64,000 nt of DNA. Origin: Coffea arabica (taxonomy: Eukaryota > Streptophyta > Magnoliopsida > Gentianales > Rubiaceae). Each line of letters begins with the position of its first letter. Position 1 is the stretch's first letter. The position numbers were made by a program, and so were the translations under genes. The notes beneath the pieces were generated by a model. The model was not told the DNA's origin. It ran no database searches and saw nothing but the letters and a program-made list of their open reading frames with translations. Positions 21,296-33,769 of this stretch are shown in pieces. The stretch lies in NCBI RefSeq assembly GCF_036785885.1, contig NC_092320.1, positions 12,959,557 to 13,023,556 on the forward strand, read 5' to 3'.

Positions 21296-24200
21296 CTAGA
21301 CGTTGGCTTTTGAAACATTTTTACTCTTACGTGACCTCTTCCTTTTTCTATTCCTGCTTCTCACGGTTGTATCTCCATTCCCATTTTCCTGCACTCAACT
21401 CCATCTCATGAGAAAGAAAAACAGCAAGGGATCATTGAAACATCCAGAAGAGCATTTATTAATCACAATTAACTGCATAGATGTACAACCAGAAAAACGC
21501 AAAACACAATAATACTGAACGCAATCCAAAAATTACAAGCAGAGAATACAGGTCAAGAATTCAGAAATGAAACCAACCTTTACTGAAGCAGCATTATTTG
21601 TATTATCACGTGGTTTTTTCTTCTTACAGGACAGTGGGTTTGGACCCTGCAATGTACAAGGGAAGGGAGCTCAGAAAAGATATATTCAACAGAGATTCAA
21701 AAAATTGAAAAATTAGAGAAGCACGTGCCAATCAAAAAGTACTTGCAGCAATCACAAAATGAAGGGGAAGCCAGATGATGGATTCTTACCTTAGCTCTCT
21801 TTCTCTTGAATTGAACTGTGTCCTTTAAATCTCTCTTTTTTCTAAAATTTGTTTGGATGGCCTGAACCGTAAGTGTACCATCATTCTTGTCTTCATTGGC
21901 ATCAGCAGAATCCTTTGCTTCCTCAAAGGCTACATTCTTTTTCTTTACATTCAACAACTTGTATTCCAAGTCAGTCATATGTGAACGATCTTCCTCAGCA
22001 GATCTAACAAACTGCTGTTGAAAAGCTGACGGCTGTTCAAGAAATAAGGCATTCCGAAGGCCATAAATAAGAGGAACACCTGGTACCTGCATCAAGTAGA
22101 CATTAAGGAAAATGAAAAGGTAGAAATAGATAAAATTTTGTTGAAGAGGTAAAATGCCTGCTACCTTATGCAAGTTCTAAAGAGAATATGTCTATTTTAG
22201 ATTCTAAAAATAGAGTGATCAACAGTTTGATACTTCTCCACTCTCCATTATATTGATACTTCTCCACAGTTTGAAAGGTTAAGCCCCTTTCAGACATTAG
22301 GACCCAAAATTATCCACTTATTGGGAAGTCACAAACAAGGTTGATAAAGAATATGCAACACCTAAGCAAAGTGGAATACCAAGCAACTGGGATTTTTGAT
22401 GATAGAGTCAGACAACTCATCAATTACTCATGGGAATATAACTAATTATATTCATGGCAACTATCAAACTAAGTCGGAGCCTGCCATTCCCATCATATTA
22501 ACACCTTATACCTTGCCTATGAAAGTTAAGCAAACCAAAACCATATGCAACTACATGAGGCACATACTTGGACTTTAAAATGCAAAAAAAATCAGATAGC
22601 TGTCTAATGTTCAACCAACAGAGTTAGCATAAAGTGAGAGAGACTAGATGCTATGGTGTTGTGGAGAAGAAAACATTGAACAAACCTTTTGAAATTTCTT
22701 CCGCAATTCAGCATCCTGAGTAGCCACAAAGAAATGGTCAGAATTGTTTTCTCCAATAACATCAGTTATGCAACTGACAGCACTCTTCCGTTTCTCATGG
22801 TCACACCTGAATAAAAGGTACATCAATGTTTCCTTACAGAAACAAACCAAAAAGAGAAAGATGATGCTACATGATCACCCATTTTTGTACAAACACTTTT
22901 TACAGATGTTTGGTTGTACAGGAGCCAATTAGAAAATCAAGTCAGTAGAACTCTGTATTTAAAAAACTTCCAAAACTCCTCAGAGAAGTAAGAGGTACGC
23001 AAGGAAAAGCAAACCTTGCGGTTAAAAGGTTTCGAGCTGCATTAAGAGATTCAGCATAGGAGTCACCAAGGCTTCTCAACTCGCCAAGAACACATCTGAA
23101 ACCAGGAGTGAAACCTTAAATGAGTAGTTAACAAACAAGTTATGCTCATCAAACATCTAGCACATCATACAGAACCATATGTGAAAAGAACAACCTAGCA
23201 TTGAAATCCTTTCATTCAAGTGTAGCAGATTAGGATAATCCAATATTTAGTTCACAAAGTGCTCTGAGAAAGAATTATTGCATTTAACTTCCATTGAAAG
23301 GGAAAAGAATAAATCAAACTTAGGATAAAAGTCACTATTTGCACAGACACAACTTGTTTTGTTGTAGGCATCCGGCCACTACCACCACAGTGATGGACTT
23401 CATCACCACCTAGATCCATATCTACTATACAATCCCATAAGGCCACCTGAGGAAGAAAATATATATCATATACCACCTTTAATTTTGTACAAATTGACTG
23501 CCCTACAAGAGTACCAACCAAATGCCTATAATCTGTACCACCATTGCATCATCCCACCATTTTGCCACTTCTCATGCCACCAGAATGCATACCAAAAATG
23601 GTAATGGAACTTCACTTTTGTGCCAAGATATCTTTAACTTGAATTTTCATTAAAAAAAAAAAGGATTAACTTTCTATGCACTGACATTGTAGTGATTTTT
23701 TTTTTTTACACTAGCAGCCTTGAATGTATGCCACATGTACATTATTTGAATTTCAAATTTGAATTCACATTATGTGGCATGATCTAAACCTGCTTGTGTA
23801 AATAAATCTTTACACCAACAGTGTATGAAAATGTTAGCTGAAAAAAACAATGCTATGGCAACCCCCTTGGCAGTTGTTATTATGGCCCAAGTCACAGATG
23901 CAACAGCACAAGTGTCAAGGATGCTTTAAATGCATTTTCACACAGTAGTACAATGAAACCATAAGCTAATGATTGCCTTCAGCAGGATGCATTTTTATCA
24001 CCATAAGTTCAAGTTTCTGTACCATCACTATCAAGAGTACTTCTTTACTCTGCAAACTTCTATTTTGTCTGATAATCAGATTTCAGCACAAAGCCTCAGC
24101 TTTAATACCAGAACTGTTTTTTGCACAAATCCTATAAGTGTCTATGGTATCTACATATTACCAAAAGTTAGACTCTCCAAAGAATACGTTGTTACAAACT

Positions 24201-24753
24201 TCAAAAGGAAGTTTTCACTCTCTCCTTTTCTTCTTCTCCATGTCTCTTTATCTCATCTACATTTCACATGAAAACTCAGCCCTTTTTTGGTTTTAAAGAT
24301 ATCTCCTTTCAGGTCCCTCGCTAACTATAATCTATTCTGATGTAATTTAGTTACAACCAAAACTCACAAGAAAACAATTTGTGAATTTCTTCAGCTTACA
24401 ATTTCTTTTAGCCGCTTACCTTAATAGGGGGAAAAAATACATAAGAAGCCATGGCCTGGAACACAGTTTTGAAAGTATTACCAGAAAATTAAAAACTAAC
24501 AATGCAAATCATCTGAAAGATTTTGTCTAAACATTTTGTGCAGCAAAAGGAAGCCATTAGACCTGGTAGTAAAAATCTTTACTGGGCCACCTAAAGCATT
24601 AGCCAACGCAATATCAGCAGGAGTGATCTTATTGAGAAGCAGGTGGTGCACAAAAGTTCCATCACACAGAACTTTAAAAGGCTCCCTGAAACCACAGCAA
24701 GCTGTATAGAATCTGACAGCTTTTCGATGGCGTTTCTGCTTCTTTACTCTCAT
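21296..24753 (-). CDS. UTP23: UTP23, rRNA-processing PIN-domain protein of the small-subunit processome
   Basis: Six coding exons on the minus strand give 283 aa: 24753-24563, 23095-23015, 22806-22686, 22086-21790, 21646-21578 and 21388-21296. The N-terminus MRVKKQKRHRKAVRFYTAC, then FREPFKVLCDGTFVHHLL, is the UTP23 signature. The PIN-like fold spans about residues 20-165, with D31 and D122 (ATQDAELRKKF) at nuclease-type positions and a likely CCHC zinc site at C65, C92, H94 and C103. The tail is lysine/arginine-rich (FKRKRAKGPNPLSC; KRKRSRKSKN), as expected for a nucleolar RNA-binding protein. In yeast Utp23 is needed for early pre-rRNA cleavage and release of snR30. An acceptor-like TTGATAG directly abuts the ATG, so a 5' leader intron is likely. 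Intron 1 carries a small MITE at 23669-23833. Confidence 0.95.
23669..23833. mobile_element. Small MITE in UTP23 intron 1
   Basis: The left end ACTTTCTATGCACTGACA and the right end TGTATGAAAATG are inverse-related (CATTTTCATACACTG when inverted). Both are flanked by TTA (23666-23668 and 23834-23836). Length is 165 bp with no coding capacity. A three-base TTA target suggests a Harbinger/Tourist-type element, but the family is not certain. Confidence 0.6.
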
Positions 24754-26079
24754 CTATCAACAAGAAGAAAAATAATGAATCAACATGAGAACATTGATAA
24801 CAAACAAGAAAATTGAAATCCATCCCAAATTGTGATTTTTCTGACTTAAGATTTGCAGTATATTTTCTTATGCACCAAAAAAGTTAGGTAAAATCCTAAC
24901 ACTTGACTTCTGCATTTCCTTATGAAAATGTCCTGTATGTCCATTTAATTAGTATCCAATAGAACTCGAGTTGAGGCATTGCAGTGGAATCAAGACTCAC
25001 AGAAACAAGAGTAAAAATGGCAAGCAAATCTCTTATAGTGTTTGACAGGCAGCAGTTTGAGTTAGAAGAAAAACTAATATTCCTCCATTGTTTCTTTTAG
25101 TGTATCGTGGGATCTAATTCCACTTCCTCCAGCACTCACTGGACTGACTCGAGGAAGAGTTCAAACTGCTTAGCAGCCAGTCATTCATCTAAAGTGTTTC
25201 AAGGTTAAACTTCTACAACAAAAATGTCCATTATTTACGTTACCCAACACAAAATCTAAGCTAATAGTCTTAGTTCCCTTGAATTAAATCCATCGACATA
25301 CATACAACAGCATAACACACAATGCCCAAAAGGGATTACGTACATTGCCATTCAAAGTCAAAAAAATCCAACTAAGAAACAAAACTACCAATCCTTGAGC
25401 CTAGGGGTGAGCATTCGGTGCAAATGCGGTAAATCGGTGCACTGAATTCGGTTTTTTCGGTTATTGCACCTATAGAAATCTAAACCGTTTTCAATTTCGA
25501 ATTGGGCATTACCGAATTCATGCGGTACCCGATTTCAAATTCGAAAACGGTAATGAATTCTCTTAGACCGAATTCATCTATTATTTAAAAAAAAAACCTG
25601 AAGCAAATTAAGAGAATATATAAAACCAATCTTTATAGTTCAGCAACTACCAACCCCCGCAAGCCATTAGATGTTTCTCTTTTACACATTGCAGAAAATT
25701 CATATCCAGAATCCTAGGTACAACTTCTGGAGCCGTACTTTCACTAGATGTGCACCAGAGATTGAGAATCTCCACGGACAAGGAGGTAAAATTTTCATTT
25801 TAACAAGTTTTTTCCTTTTTAATTTTTCTAACGGGTAAAAGGTGGAATTTTTCCCCAAGGCCTTAACTTTTAAAGGCTGCACAACTGGAGAGAGCTTCTT
25901 GTGTATAAAATACAAAGCTTATGTTATATCACACCTAATCTAAACTACTACAACAGTTAGAGTTTGCAATTGGAAGCTCAGATTTCGTCCCCTTATCAAT
26001 TCAGGATAACAAATTTCCTAGTCGATCTTGGCCCATTTTAATGCCAGAGACACAGAGCCAAAAACAGAGGAGCACTTAC

Positions 26080-26310
26080 CTAAGTGAGCCAGAGATGAGC
26101 AGTGATGAACCAGCGATGAACTAGTGAGATCTTGGTGCTTCGTCTTCGACACTCGGCAGCGATGAACCAGCACGGCAGGACACAGCCGACAGGAGACGTA
26201 GAGCGCGGCGGACTGGCGGAGGCCGGAGAGGCAGAGAGCAGCTTCGATTTGGGAATTGGGACTTGGGACTTGGGAGTGTTAGTGCTGTGAAAGCCCTAGG
26301 TGATGGCAGT
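26080..26310 (-). other. Exon-like GC-rich block inside the hAT element
   Basis: On the minus strand this block resembles a plant 5' untranslated exon: CCTAGGGCTTTCACAGC near its start, then a GC-rich stretch, then a strong donor, ACTTAG|GTAAGTGC, with the exon ending at 26080. It contrasts sharply with the AT-rich DNA on both sides. It could be a captured first exon from another gene or act as an alternative leader for UTP23, which lies downstream in the same orientation. No protein frame is recognised. Confidence 0.45.
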
Positions 26311-26570
26311 CACGGCACTATGCAATATTGCAAATTTGCAATGGTTGTTTTCTCACTTTTCAATGTTCATTGGCTGAAGATGAAATCCGACTTTTCCCAA
26401 ATGAAGTGATTTTGTAATTTTTAATTTACAAATTGGGGCTCCTAAATTATAATGCATTCATTATGCTCCTCAATGATTTAAAAATTATTACTGATTTGAT
26501 CCCCAAATTTATTTATAATTGAACACATTACTTCTGTTCAAATCATTTTGTGGTTTAATTGGCATTTATT

Positions 26571-27245
26571 TGATCACTTATACCTAAAATCCTTGGTATA
26601 TGATTTAAGAAACACATAAAAAGTGATTAATTTAAACTAATTTAGTTAGTAGTTACAATGAATTTATAATTTACAATGATTAATAATAAGTAATATTAGT
26701 TACAAACTTACAAATTATAATGAATCAATGATTAATGATAAGTTACATTAGTTACAAACTTATAATTTATTTCAAATCAAAATAAAACTTATTTACTTGA
26801 TTTGCAACTCACATGTATTTACTTACACTGCTTAGTTATTTTGTCTATACTTAAAACCTTAAGATAAGTAAATAGATAATATGAACTTTTAACTTATTTG
26901 ATCACTTATACCTACAATCCTTAGTCTATGATTTAAGGAACACATAAAAAGTGATTAATTTAAATTAGAATAAACCTTAGACTGTACAATGATTAGTAAT
27001 AATTTATGAATTTATAATTTACAATAATTAATAATAAGTAATATTAGTTACAAACTTACAAATTACAATGATTAGTGATAAGTTATGTTAGTTACAAACT
27101 TATAATTTATTTCAAATCAAAATTAAACTTATTTATTTACATATGTTATTGTGAAAGTCAATACACTAATACATTGGTTCGCAATTCATATACATTCACT
27201 TACACTGCTTAGTTGTCTTATCTATACTTAAAGCCTTAAGATTAG
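26571..27245. repeat. Tandem duplication, about 328-bp unit, inside the hAT element
   Basis: TGATCACTTATACCTA occurs at 26571 and again at 26899. The sequence that follows (ACATAAAAAGTGATTAATTT, then TTACAAACTTATAATTTA, then AAACTTATTTA) repeats in the same order, with visible point differences and small indels. Two copies, both AT-rich and without coding capacity. Confidence 0.85.
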
Positions 27246-28256
27246 TGAATATGTAATGTAAATTTAGAGTACACTAATACTTGCAAATTATAAATTACGC
27301 ATTTAAATATTCAATAATTCAAACATGAATGATGTATCAAATTACCAATATCTAAATTCTAATTACTAATTATGTTTATTGTTTAATATTTAGTATTATA
27401 CATATATGTATTAATTATTATCTAATTCTAGTCATGCTACTCATGTGTAAAATAATAAGTATTATAGTTATCTTATATTGTAATGTATTACTATGCATTA
27501 TTGTAGTCATATAACAATTAATAAATACTAAAATAATATAAATATATTGTACATTATTATATATTATTAGTATTATAAGTACATGATATGATGATAATAC
27601 CATATACTAATTATTATTAATAGCATTTACCTATATAATATAATAAAGCATTAGTAGTATATACTAATACTAATATATTATATAATTTTATATACCAATT
27701 TGGTAATTCGAATGCGATAATGCGGTACCCGATTTCAATTACTGAATTTGAATGCGAAATCGGTTATTACCTAATTCATAATCTCATTACCTATTTCATA
27801 CCATATTAGAATTCGGTGAATTGGTACGTACCGAATTTGTACCAAATTACCAAATATCCGATTTCAAATTACCGAATTGAATTTGAAATCGGTTATGAAT
27901 TCGATAAGAACCGAATTTGCTCACCTCTACTTGAGCCAGAATAAAAAAAAAGAAAAAAATAAAACCGATGAACCGAAAAAGCTTAAAACTTTGTCCTAGT
28001 TTAACAACTATTCAGATGCAATTAAATAGCACAACTAATTATGATTATTCAGCTAAAGAATTTTCCCATCTATTAAGCTGAGTGAAAGTATACACCATTA
28101 AACAACCCACCAACATGAAAATATTCTTCATTTACCACAAAAGAAAGACCGGAAAAAAGGAAAGTGGAATATGAATTTGAAAAATCATGAAACCTGAAGC
28201 AGGCAACTAGTATGGGAAATTTAATAAACACTACTAACAGAAATATATAAAGATAC

Positions 28257-28350
28257 CTAGAAATATTGCTATCTATGGACAGATAGATATGGGTCGCCAC
28301 CGTCAGGAAGACCAAAGAAGAAAGAAGAACAAAGGGGGAGGGTATTTGCT
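28257..28350 (-). other. Possible 5' leader exon of UTP23
   Basis: On the minus strand a pyrimidine-rich leader-like stretch (CCCTCCCCCTTTGTTCTTC) is followed by a donor, TTTCTAG|GTATCT, with the exon ending at 28257. Together with the acceptor that abuts the UTP23 start codon at 24754, this would make a leader intron of about 3.5 kb that later received the hAT insertion. Inferred from splice consensus and composition only. Confidence 0.4.
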
Positions 28351-30177
28351 CTTTGTGACTTTTTGTCTGGGAGGTTTGGTCGAGGAAAATACTTAACGAA
28401 TCAAAGGGGTTTTACGGGCGTTCGAGATAGGGCTGCAAACGAGGCGAGTCGAGTCGAGTTTTGGACTTATCGAGCCAAGCTCGACTTAAAAATAGGTGGG
28501 CTCGAGTTCGACCCAGAGAAATTGAGGCTCGAGTTCGACCCAGAGAAACATAGGCTCGACTGAAAAAAGCTAGGATCGAACTCGACTCGATAAGGCTCGC
28601 GAGTTGAAGCTCGATTTTTGGCTCGCGAGCAGCTCGAATCGTGAACTGGAAATTTTGACTCGTGAGCAGCTTGCTAGCTCGTATTTTTTGGAAATTTATC
28701 TAACAAAAACATCATTTTATCAACTTATTCCTAACCAAATTATGAGCATAATAATAGCCTACAATTCATGGCTACAATTGACCATAATTTTTCACATGAT
28801 CATAATCGAAAAAGACCTACAAAATTTTCACTAAATACAATCATAAATTTAGAAATACGTGTCACATAAAAATCTAGAATTTAAATGCCCAGCACTTCAT
28901 ACAAGTTCAACATTCTCGGTCACATTGTTCAACATCAGAAATAAGTAAATAGCAACCAAAAGCAGGCCAAGAACTTCTTACTACAGAAACATATTGAACT
29001 ACAAAGTACAAACTAAGCACAATCATTGAAGTCACGAACTTCTTCTCTTCCTCTGATCAGCAACAGAAACATATTGAACCTGGACAAGCCATGATTAGAC
29101 AGCCATCTCTTACTCTCAAAAATTCAATAAGTGCAAAATATCAACCCAAACATTCAATTCAAAACATTCTATCAAATTTTCCATATTAAATCATCCCAAG
29201 CAGCCAAAAATCAGCCAAGAAAAAAAAGTGCAAAAACAGCCCCAAAAAAATAGCACTTAACTGCAAAAATACAACACTTAACTACAGCACTTAACATTGA
29301 TCGACAATGCTCTCTTGGAAATAGATACTAGTACAATTTTTTTGGAAACCAATTGCCATTTGCCTTGACTTTATAATGAAAATGCACTTAACTACAGAAA
29401 CCAATAGAGAAATCCATATGAATTAGGTTGCAATAATGAAAAAGCACTTTTATTTCCCTGAAGTTTACAAGAGACCCATTCACAGTAAATAGCAATAGGC
29501 CCCTGCTTTTTCATCAGGTTATACTACCAACAAGTCCAATCAAAAACCCCAGAAGAACCTGCAGGACCAATAAATAACCCAAAAAAATACATATACAGCA
29601 AGAAAAGAACTAAATGGCCTTCAAATAAGTAGATTAAGTTTGCAAATATATATTCACGGACATATGTTAGTTCTCGAGTTTGCAAACAGATTTTGAACAA
29701 ATGCAACTGGAAATGACTGTGATTCTTTTTAAGCAGTTTACACAAAATTGACTAGAAAACAAACTGAAAAAAAATGATTAAAAGAATTCACAGGAAAAAA
29801 AAAACTATGCTAGCAGAATATATAAACTGATTAAGCAAAACCGAGGGAAATAAGCAGCAACCAGGGGTAATACTGCTCCAGAATATATAAACTATGCTAG
29901 CAGAATACATAATCCTGCTCCAGAACCCCCACAAAAACTAAAACCCATGCAACCGGAAAATCGTTTCCTGAGCAGGTAATCCAATCGAATTCAGTTATAA
30001 TGCAATTTCTTAACTCAACCGGAGCATCCATTAGTTCAAATGATTCCAGAGAGAGAGAGAGAGAGCAATAAAGTGAGGAATTTTAAAAAAAAAAGACTTC
30101 AATAAAGCGAGGCTCGAAGTCGAATTGCAGAAAATTAACTTTACAATGTAAAAGCTAAGACAAAGAAAGTGATTAAC

Positions 30178-30820
30178 CTTGTCTGAGAATAAGTCGCATT
30201 GCAGGCGGGAAAGATGGAAGAGAAACGACTAGCTAGCTTCAGAGGAATTTGGTGGTAAACATTCTGGTGAGTTCCCCGAATATTTTAAGGAGTCATTCCT
30301 GCAAAAGCCAAAATAGCCAGAATTAGCATTCTGTCCCCAGTCCCCCACCCAATTTAAAAGGGAAAAAACAAAGAAAAAAAATCAAAGAATGAAAACGATC
30401 AACCAATGACACCATACCCGGCATTTAGGTATTCTTTACATCAAGAATAATAAAGGAACTACGCCACCCTACTTACAAAACCTAGATATATAGTAGTAGT
30501 ACTTACAAGTTGATAAGGGAGGCGTGGATCGATTGATGACTGCGAATATTAATTGAGAAAGGCAGTTTTAGTCAGCGAGAGATGGGCCAGAGACCAGAGT
30601 AAGACCTGAGAAGTATCTTTGTTCTTGTGGCCTCTTCATACCAACACGTGCTCTTCTGATCTGAAGTGTTAGTAATTGATTGAGGCCTGAAGGGTGGCGG
30701 TGGCGGTGGCGGTGGCAACTGTGGTGCACTCGTGGCGGCGGTGGCTAGGGTTTGTGTGAGAAATTGTGAAGGGAAGACTGAGAGAGAGATGCGGGAGAAG
30801 CAATTAGAAATGGAATTCAA
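30178..30820 (-). pseudogene. Exon-intron-like block with polyproline codons, copy 1 (gene not recognised)
   Basis: On the minus strand an open stretch from 30820 to the TGA near 30572 reads like a mitochondrial- or plastid-targeted N-terminus (FSRISLSVF, a run of eight prolines, then TRTKILLRSYSGLWPISR), but it lacks an in-frame ATG. Good splice signals follow: exon 1 could end at 30507 (AACTT|GTAAGT), and a second exon would run from 30298 (TTTTGCAG|GAATG) to 30178 (GACAAG|GTTAAT). I do not recognise the family. It may be the broken 5' part of a gene or a non-coding spliced transcript. The adjacent Pack-MULE inserted just upstream of it. Confidence 0.4.
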
Positions 30821-30864
30821 TTTGTGGAAAATAACTTTTGCTCTAAGCCTCTGATTTTTGAATT

Positions 30865-32223
30865 GGAAAAATGGTCAATTCTGTCCCTATACTTTCATAC
30901 TTGTGTCGATTTAGTCCATTTATTTTATTTTTGACTAATTAGATACCTTAACTTAAAATGCAAGTTCAATTGAGGCCCTTTACAGTGGCGCCAGTAGAAA
31001 ATATCGAGTGGGCGTGAAATTGACCACATAATAAGGGCTATTTTCGAACATTACTTATGGGGCTCTAAAAAAGCCAACTAAAATCATACGATAACAGAAT
31101 TAAAATCATCCCTTTTTTTTTTCTTCTTATACTTCGTAATTATCGTTAGGCACAAATCATAGCGTCATCAACCATGTTTTTTCTAAATCCAATTTTACTC
31201 TTGTTGATAATCGTATTCCCTTTTTTAATCTTTAGATTCTTGCCCAAAACATCCACTCTGCATATCACGAACAATTGGTGGCAGACTTTAGCTGACAAAT
31301 TTTACAGATACCAGTTGTACACAGTTCCCCAATTCAACGACCACATGCAGGAAAATCAACTCCACCGAAAAGTTCACACCTACCTCAGTTCCCTACTGCC
31401 CGTCGAGGACTCCGACTTCACCAAGCTCTTCTTCGGTGCCAAACCCAACGAGATCAACCTCGTCCTCGACCCCAACCAGATCGTCCTCGACAATTTCCTC
31501 GACGCTCGATTGTTCTAGATTAGCCAGAAATGTGACAGATCTGGGTTGAAATTGCTGGTTCTCAAGATCAGGAAGTCTGACAAGCGCAGAATTCTATGCC
31601 CCTACCTCTAGCATATCCATATGGTCTTCGAGGAACTCGAACAGCGAAAGGATGTCAAACTTTACATCAATATCGAGGACGAGCCGCAGAGAAACGGACG
31701 GTGGAGGTCGGTTCCCTTCACGCATCCGGCGATGATTGACTCTGTCGTGATGGACTTGGACTCAAAGAACAAAGCCAAGTCGGATTTAGAATCCTTCCTC
31801 AAGTGCAAACAGTATTATCACCGATTAGGCCGGGTTTGGAAGTAGATTTATCTCCTCTACTGGCCCTCCGGTACCGAGAAGTCCACATTCATTGCTGCGA
31901 TGGCCAATTGCCCAAATATCTCTTGGATTATAACCCTAATTATTTTCTACATAAGTCACTTTCAGTTTGGTATGATTTTAGAGTTTAATTCTGTTACCGT
32001 ATGATTTTAGTTGGCTTTTTTAGAACCCCATAAGCGATGTTCCAAAATAGTCCTTATTATGTGGTTAATTTCCCGGCCACTTGATATTTTTTGGTGGCGC
32101 CGCCGCAAAGGGCTTGAATTGGACTTGTATTTTAAGTTAAGGTATCTAATTGGCCAAGAATAAAATAAAAGGATTAAATTGGCACAAGTATAAAAGTATA
32201 GGGATGAAATTGGTCATTTTTCC
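30865..32223. mobile_element. Pack-MULE with captured AAA-ATPase fragment, copy 1
   Basis: Terminal inverted repeats of roughly 270 bp begin GGAAAAATGGTCAATTCTG on the left and, inverted from the right, GGAAAAATGACCAATTTC. A perfect 9-bp direct repeat, TTTTGAATT, flanks the element (30856-30864 and 32224-32232). Long inverted repeats with a 9-bp duplication identify a Mutator-like element. Between the repeats lies only a host gene fragment, with no transposase, so it is a Pack-MULE of 1359 bp. Confidence 0.92.
31174..31985 (+). pseudogene. AAA-ATPase (BCS1-like, At2g46620 type) 5' fragment, copy 1
   Basis: The captured fragment starts at an ATG (31174) and encodes the N-terminal membrane segment (FFLNPILLLLIIVFPFLIF), then the AAA-associated domain (VPQFNDHMQENQL, SSLLPVEDSDFTKLF, RWRSVPFTHPA, KSDLESFLKCKQYYHRLGRVWK) and the start of the ATPase core. 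In-frame stops occur after DARLF (31516-31518), before HIHMVFEEL, and just after GRVWK. The P-loop reads WPSGTEKST, where functional relatives have GPSGTGKS. It breaks off soon after, at the element's right inverted repeat, so Walker B and the rest are absent. The complete family is membrane-anchored, near 480-500 aa. Cannot encode a working ATPase. Confidence 0.88.
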
Positions 32224-33769
32224 TTTTGAATTCCAACTTAGTAATTAGTTATACAAATAGAGGTATTTTTTGGAAATTTATCTAACAAAAACATCATTTT
32301 ATCAACTTATTCCTAACCAAATTATGAGCATAATAATAGCCTACAATTCATGGCTACAATTGACCATAATTTTTCACATGATCATAATCGAAAAAGACCT
32401 ACAAAATTTTCACTAAATACAATCATAAATTTAGAAATACGTGTCACATAAAAATCTAGAATTTAAATGCCCAGCACTTCATACAAGTTCAACATTCTCG
32501 GTCACATTGTTCAACATCAGAAATAAGTAAATAGCAACCAAAAGCAGGCCAAGAACTTCTTACTACAGAAACATATTGAACTACAAAGTACAAACTAAGC
32601 ACAATCATTGAAGTCACGAACTTCTTCTCTTCCTCTGATCAGCAACAGAAACATATTGAACCTGGACAAGCCATGATTAGACAGCCATCTCTTACTCTCA
32701 AAAATTCAATAAGTGCAAAATATCAACCCAAACATTCAATTCAAAACATTCTATCAAATTTTCCATATTAAATCATCCCAAGCAGCCAAAAATCAGCCAA
32801 GAAAAAAAAGTGCAAAAACAGCCCCAAAAAAATAGCACTTAACTGCAAAAATACAACACTTAACTACAGCACTTAACATTGATCGACAATGCTCTCTTGG
32901 AAATAGATACTAGTACAATTTTTTTGGAAACCAATTGCCATTTGCCTTGACTTTATAATGAAAATGCACTTAACTACAGAAACCAATAGGGAAATCCATA
33001 TGAATTAGGTTGCAATAATGAAAAGACACTTTTATTTCCCTGAAGTTTACAAGAGACCCATTCACAGTAAATGGCAACATGCCCCTGCTTTTTCATCAGG
33101 TTATACTACCGACAAGTCCAATCAAAAACCCTAGAAGAACCTATAGGACCAATAAATAATCCAAAAAAATACATATACAGCAGGAAAAGAACTAAATGAC
33201 CTTCAAATAAGTAGATTAAGTTTGCAAATATATGTTCATGGACATATGTTAGTTCTCGAGTTTGCAAACAGATTTTGAACAAATGCAACTGGAAATAACT
33301 GTGATTCTTTTTAAGCAGTTTACACAAAATTGACTAGAAAACAAACTGAAAAAAATGATTAAAAGAATTCACAGGAAAAAAAAACTATGCTAGCAGAATA
33401 TATAAACTGATTAAGCAAAACCGAGGGAAATAAGTAGCAACCGGGGGTAATCCTGCTCTAGAAAATATAAACTATGCTAGCAGAATACACAATCCTGCTC
33501 CAGAACCCCCACAAAAACTAAAACCCATGCAACTGGAAAATCGTTTCCTGAGCAGGTAATCCAACCGAATTCAGTCATAATGCAATTTCTTAACTCAACC
33601 GAAGCATCCATTAGTTCAAATGATTCCAGAGAGAGAGAGAGAGAGAATAATAAAGTGAGGAATTAAAAAAAAAAAGACTTCAATAAAGCGAGGCTCAAAG
33701 TCGAATTGCAGAAAATTAACTTTACAACGTAAAAGCTAAGACAAAGAAAGTGATTAGCCTTGTCTGAGA

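Larger units (their letters stand above)
25402..27929. mobile_element. Non-autonomous hAT element, 2528 bp, with foreign interior
   Basis: The ends are TAGGGGTGAGCATTCGGT and, inverted from the right, TAGAGGTGAGCAAATTCGGT. A perfect 8-bp direct repeat, CTTGAGCC, flanks it (25394-25401 and 27930-27937), the hAT hallmark. Both sub-terminal zones (about 25402-25590 and 27690-27929) are full of ACCGAATTC, CGGTACC and GATTTCAAATT words in inverted arrangement. There is no transposase. The interior has a GC-rich exon-like block (26081-26330) and an AT-rich zone with a tandem duplication of about 328 bp. The perfect duplication suggests a fairly recent insertion. It lies just upstream of the UTP23 start, inside what is probably its leader intron. 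Confidence 0.88.
28681..32262. repeat. Tandem unit copy 1, 3582 bp
   Basis: Starts GTATTTTTTGGAAATTTA and recurs at 32263. The unit contains AT-rich DNA, a minus-strand exon-intron-like block (30178-30820) and a complete Pack-MULE (30865-32223). By eye the two copies are about 97 percent alike. The octamer GTATTTTT stands at the left border, at the junction and at the right border of the pair, as if the first unit inserted with an 8-bp target duplication and was then duplicated by unequal exchange between those octamers. Confidence 0.9.
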
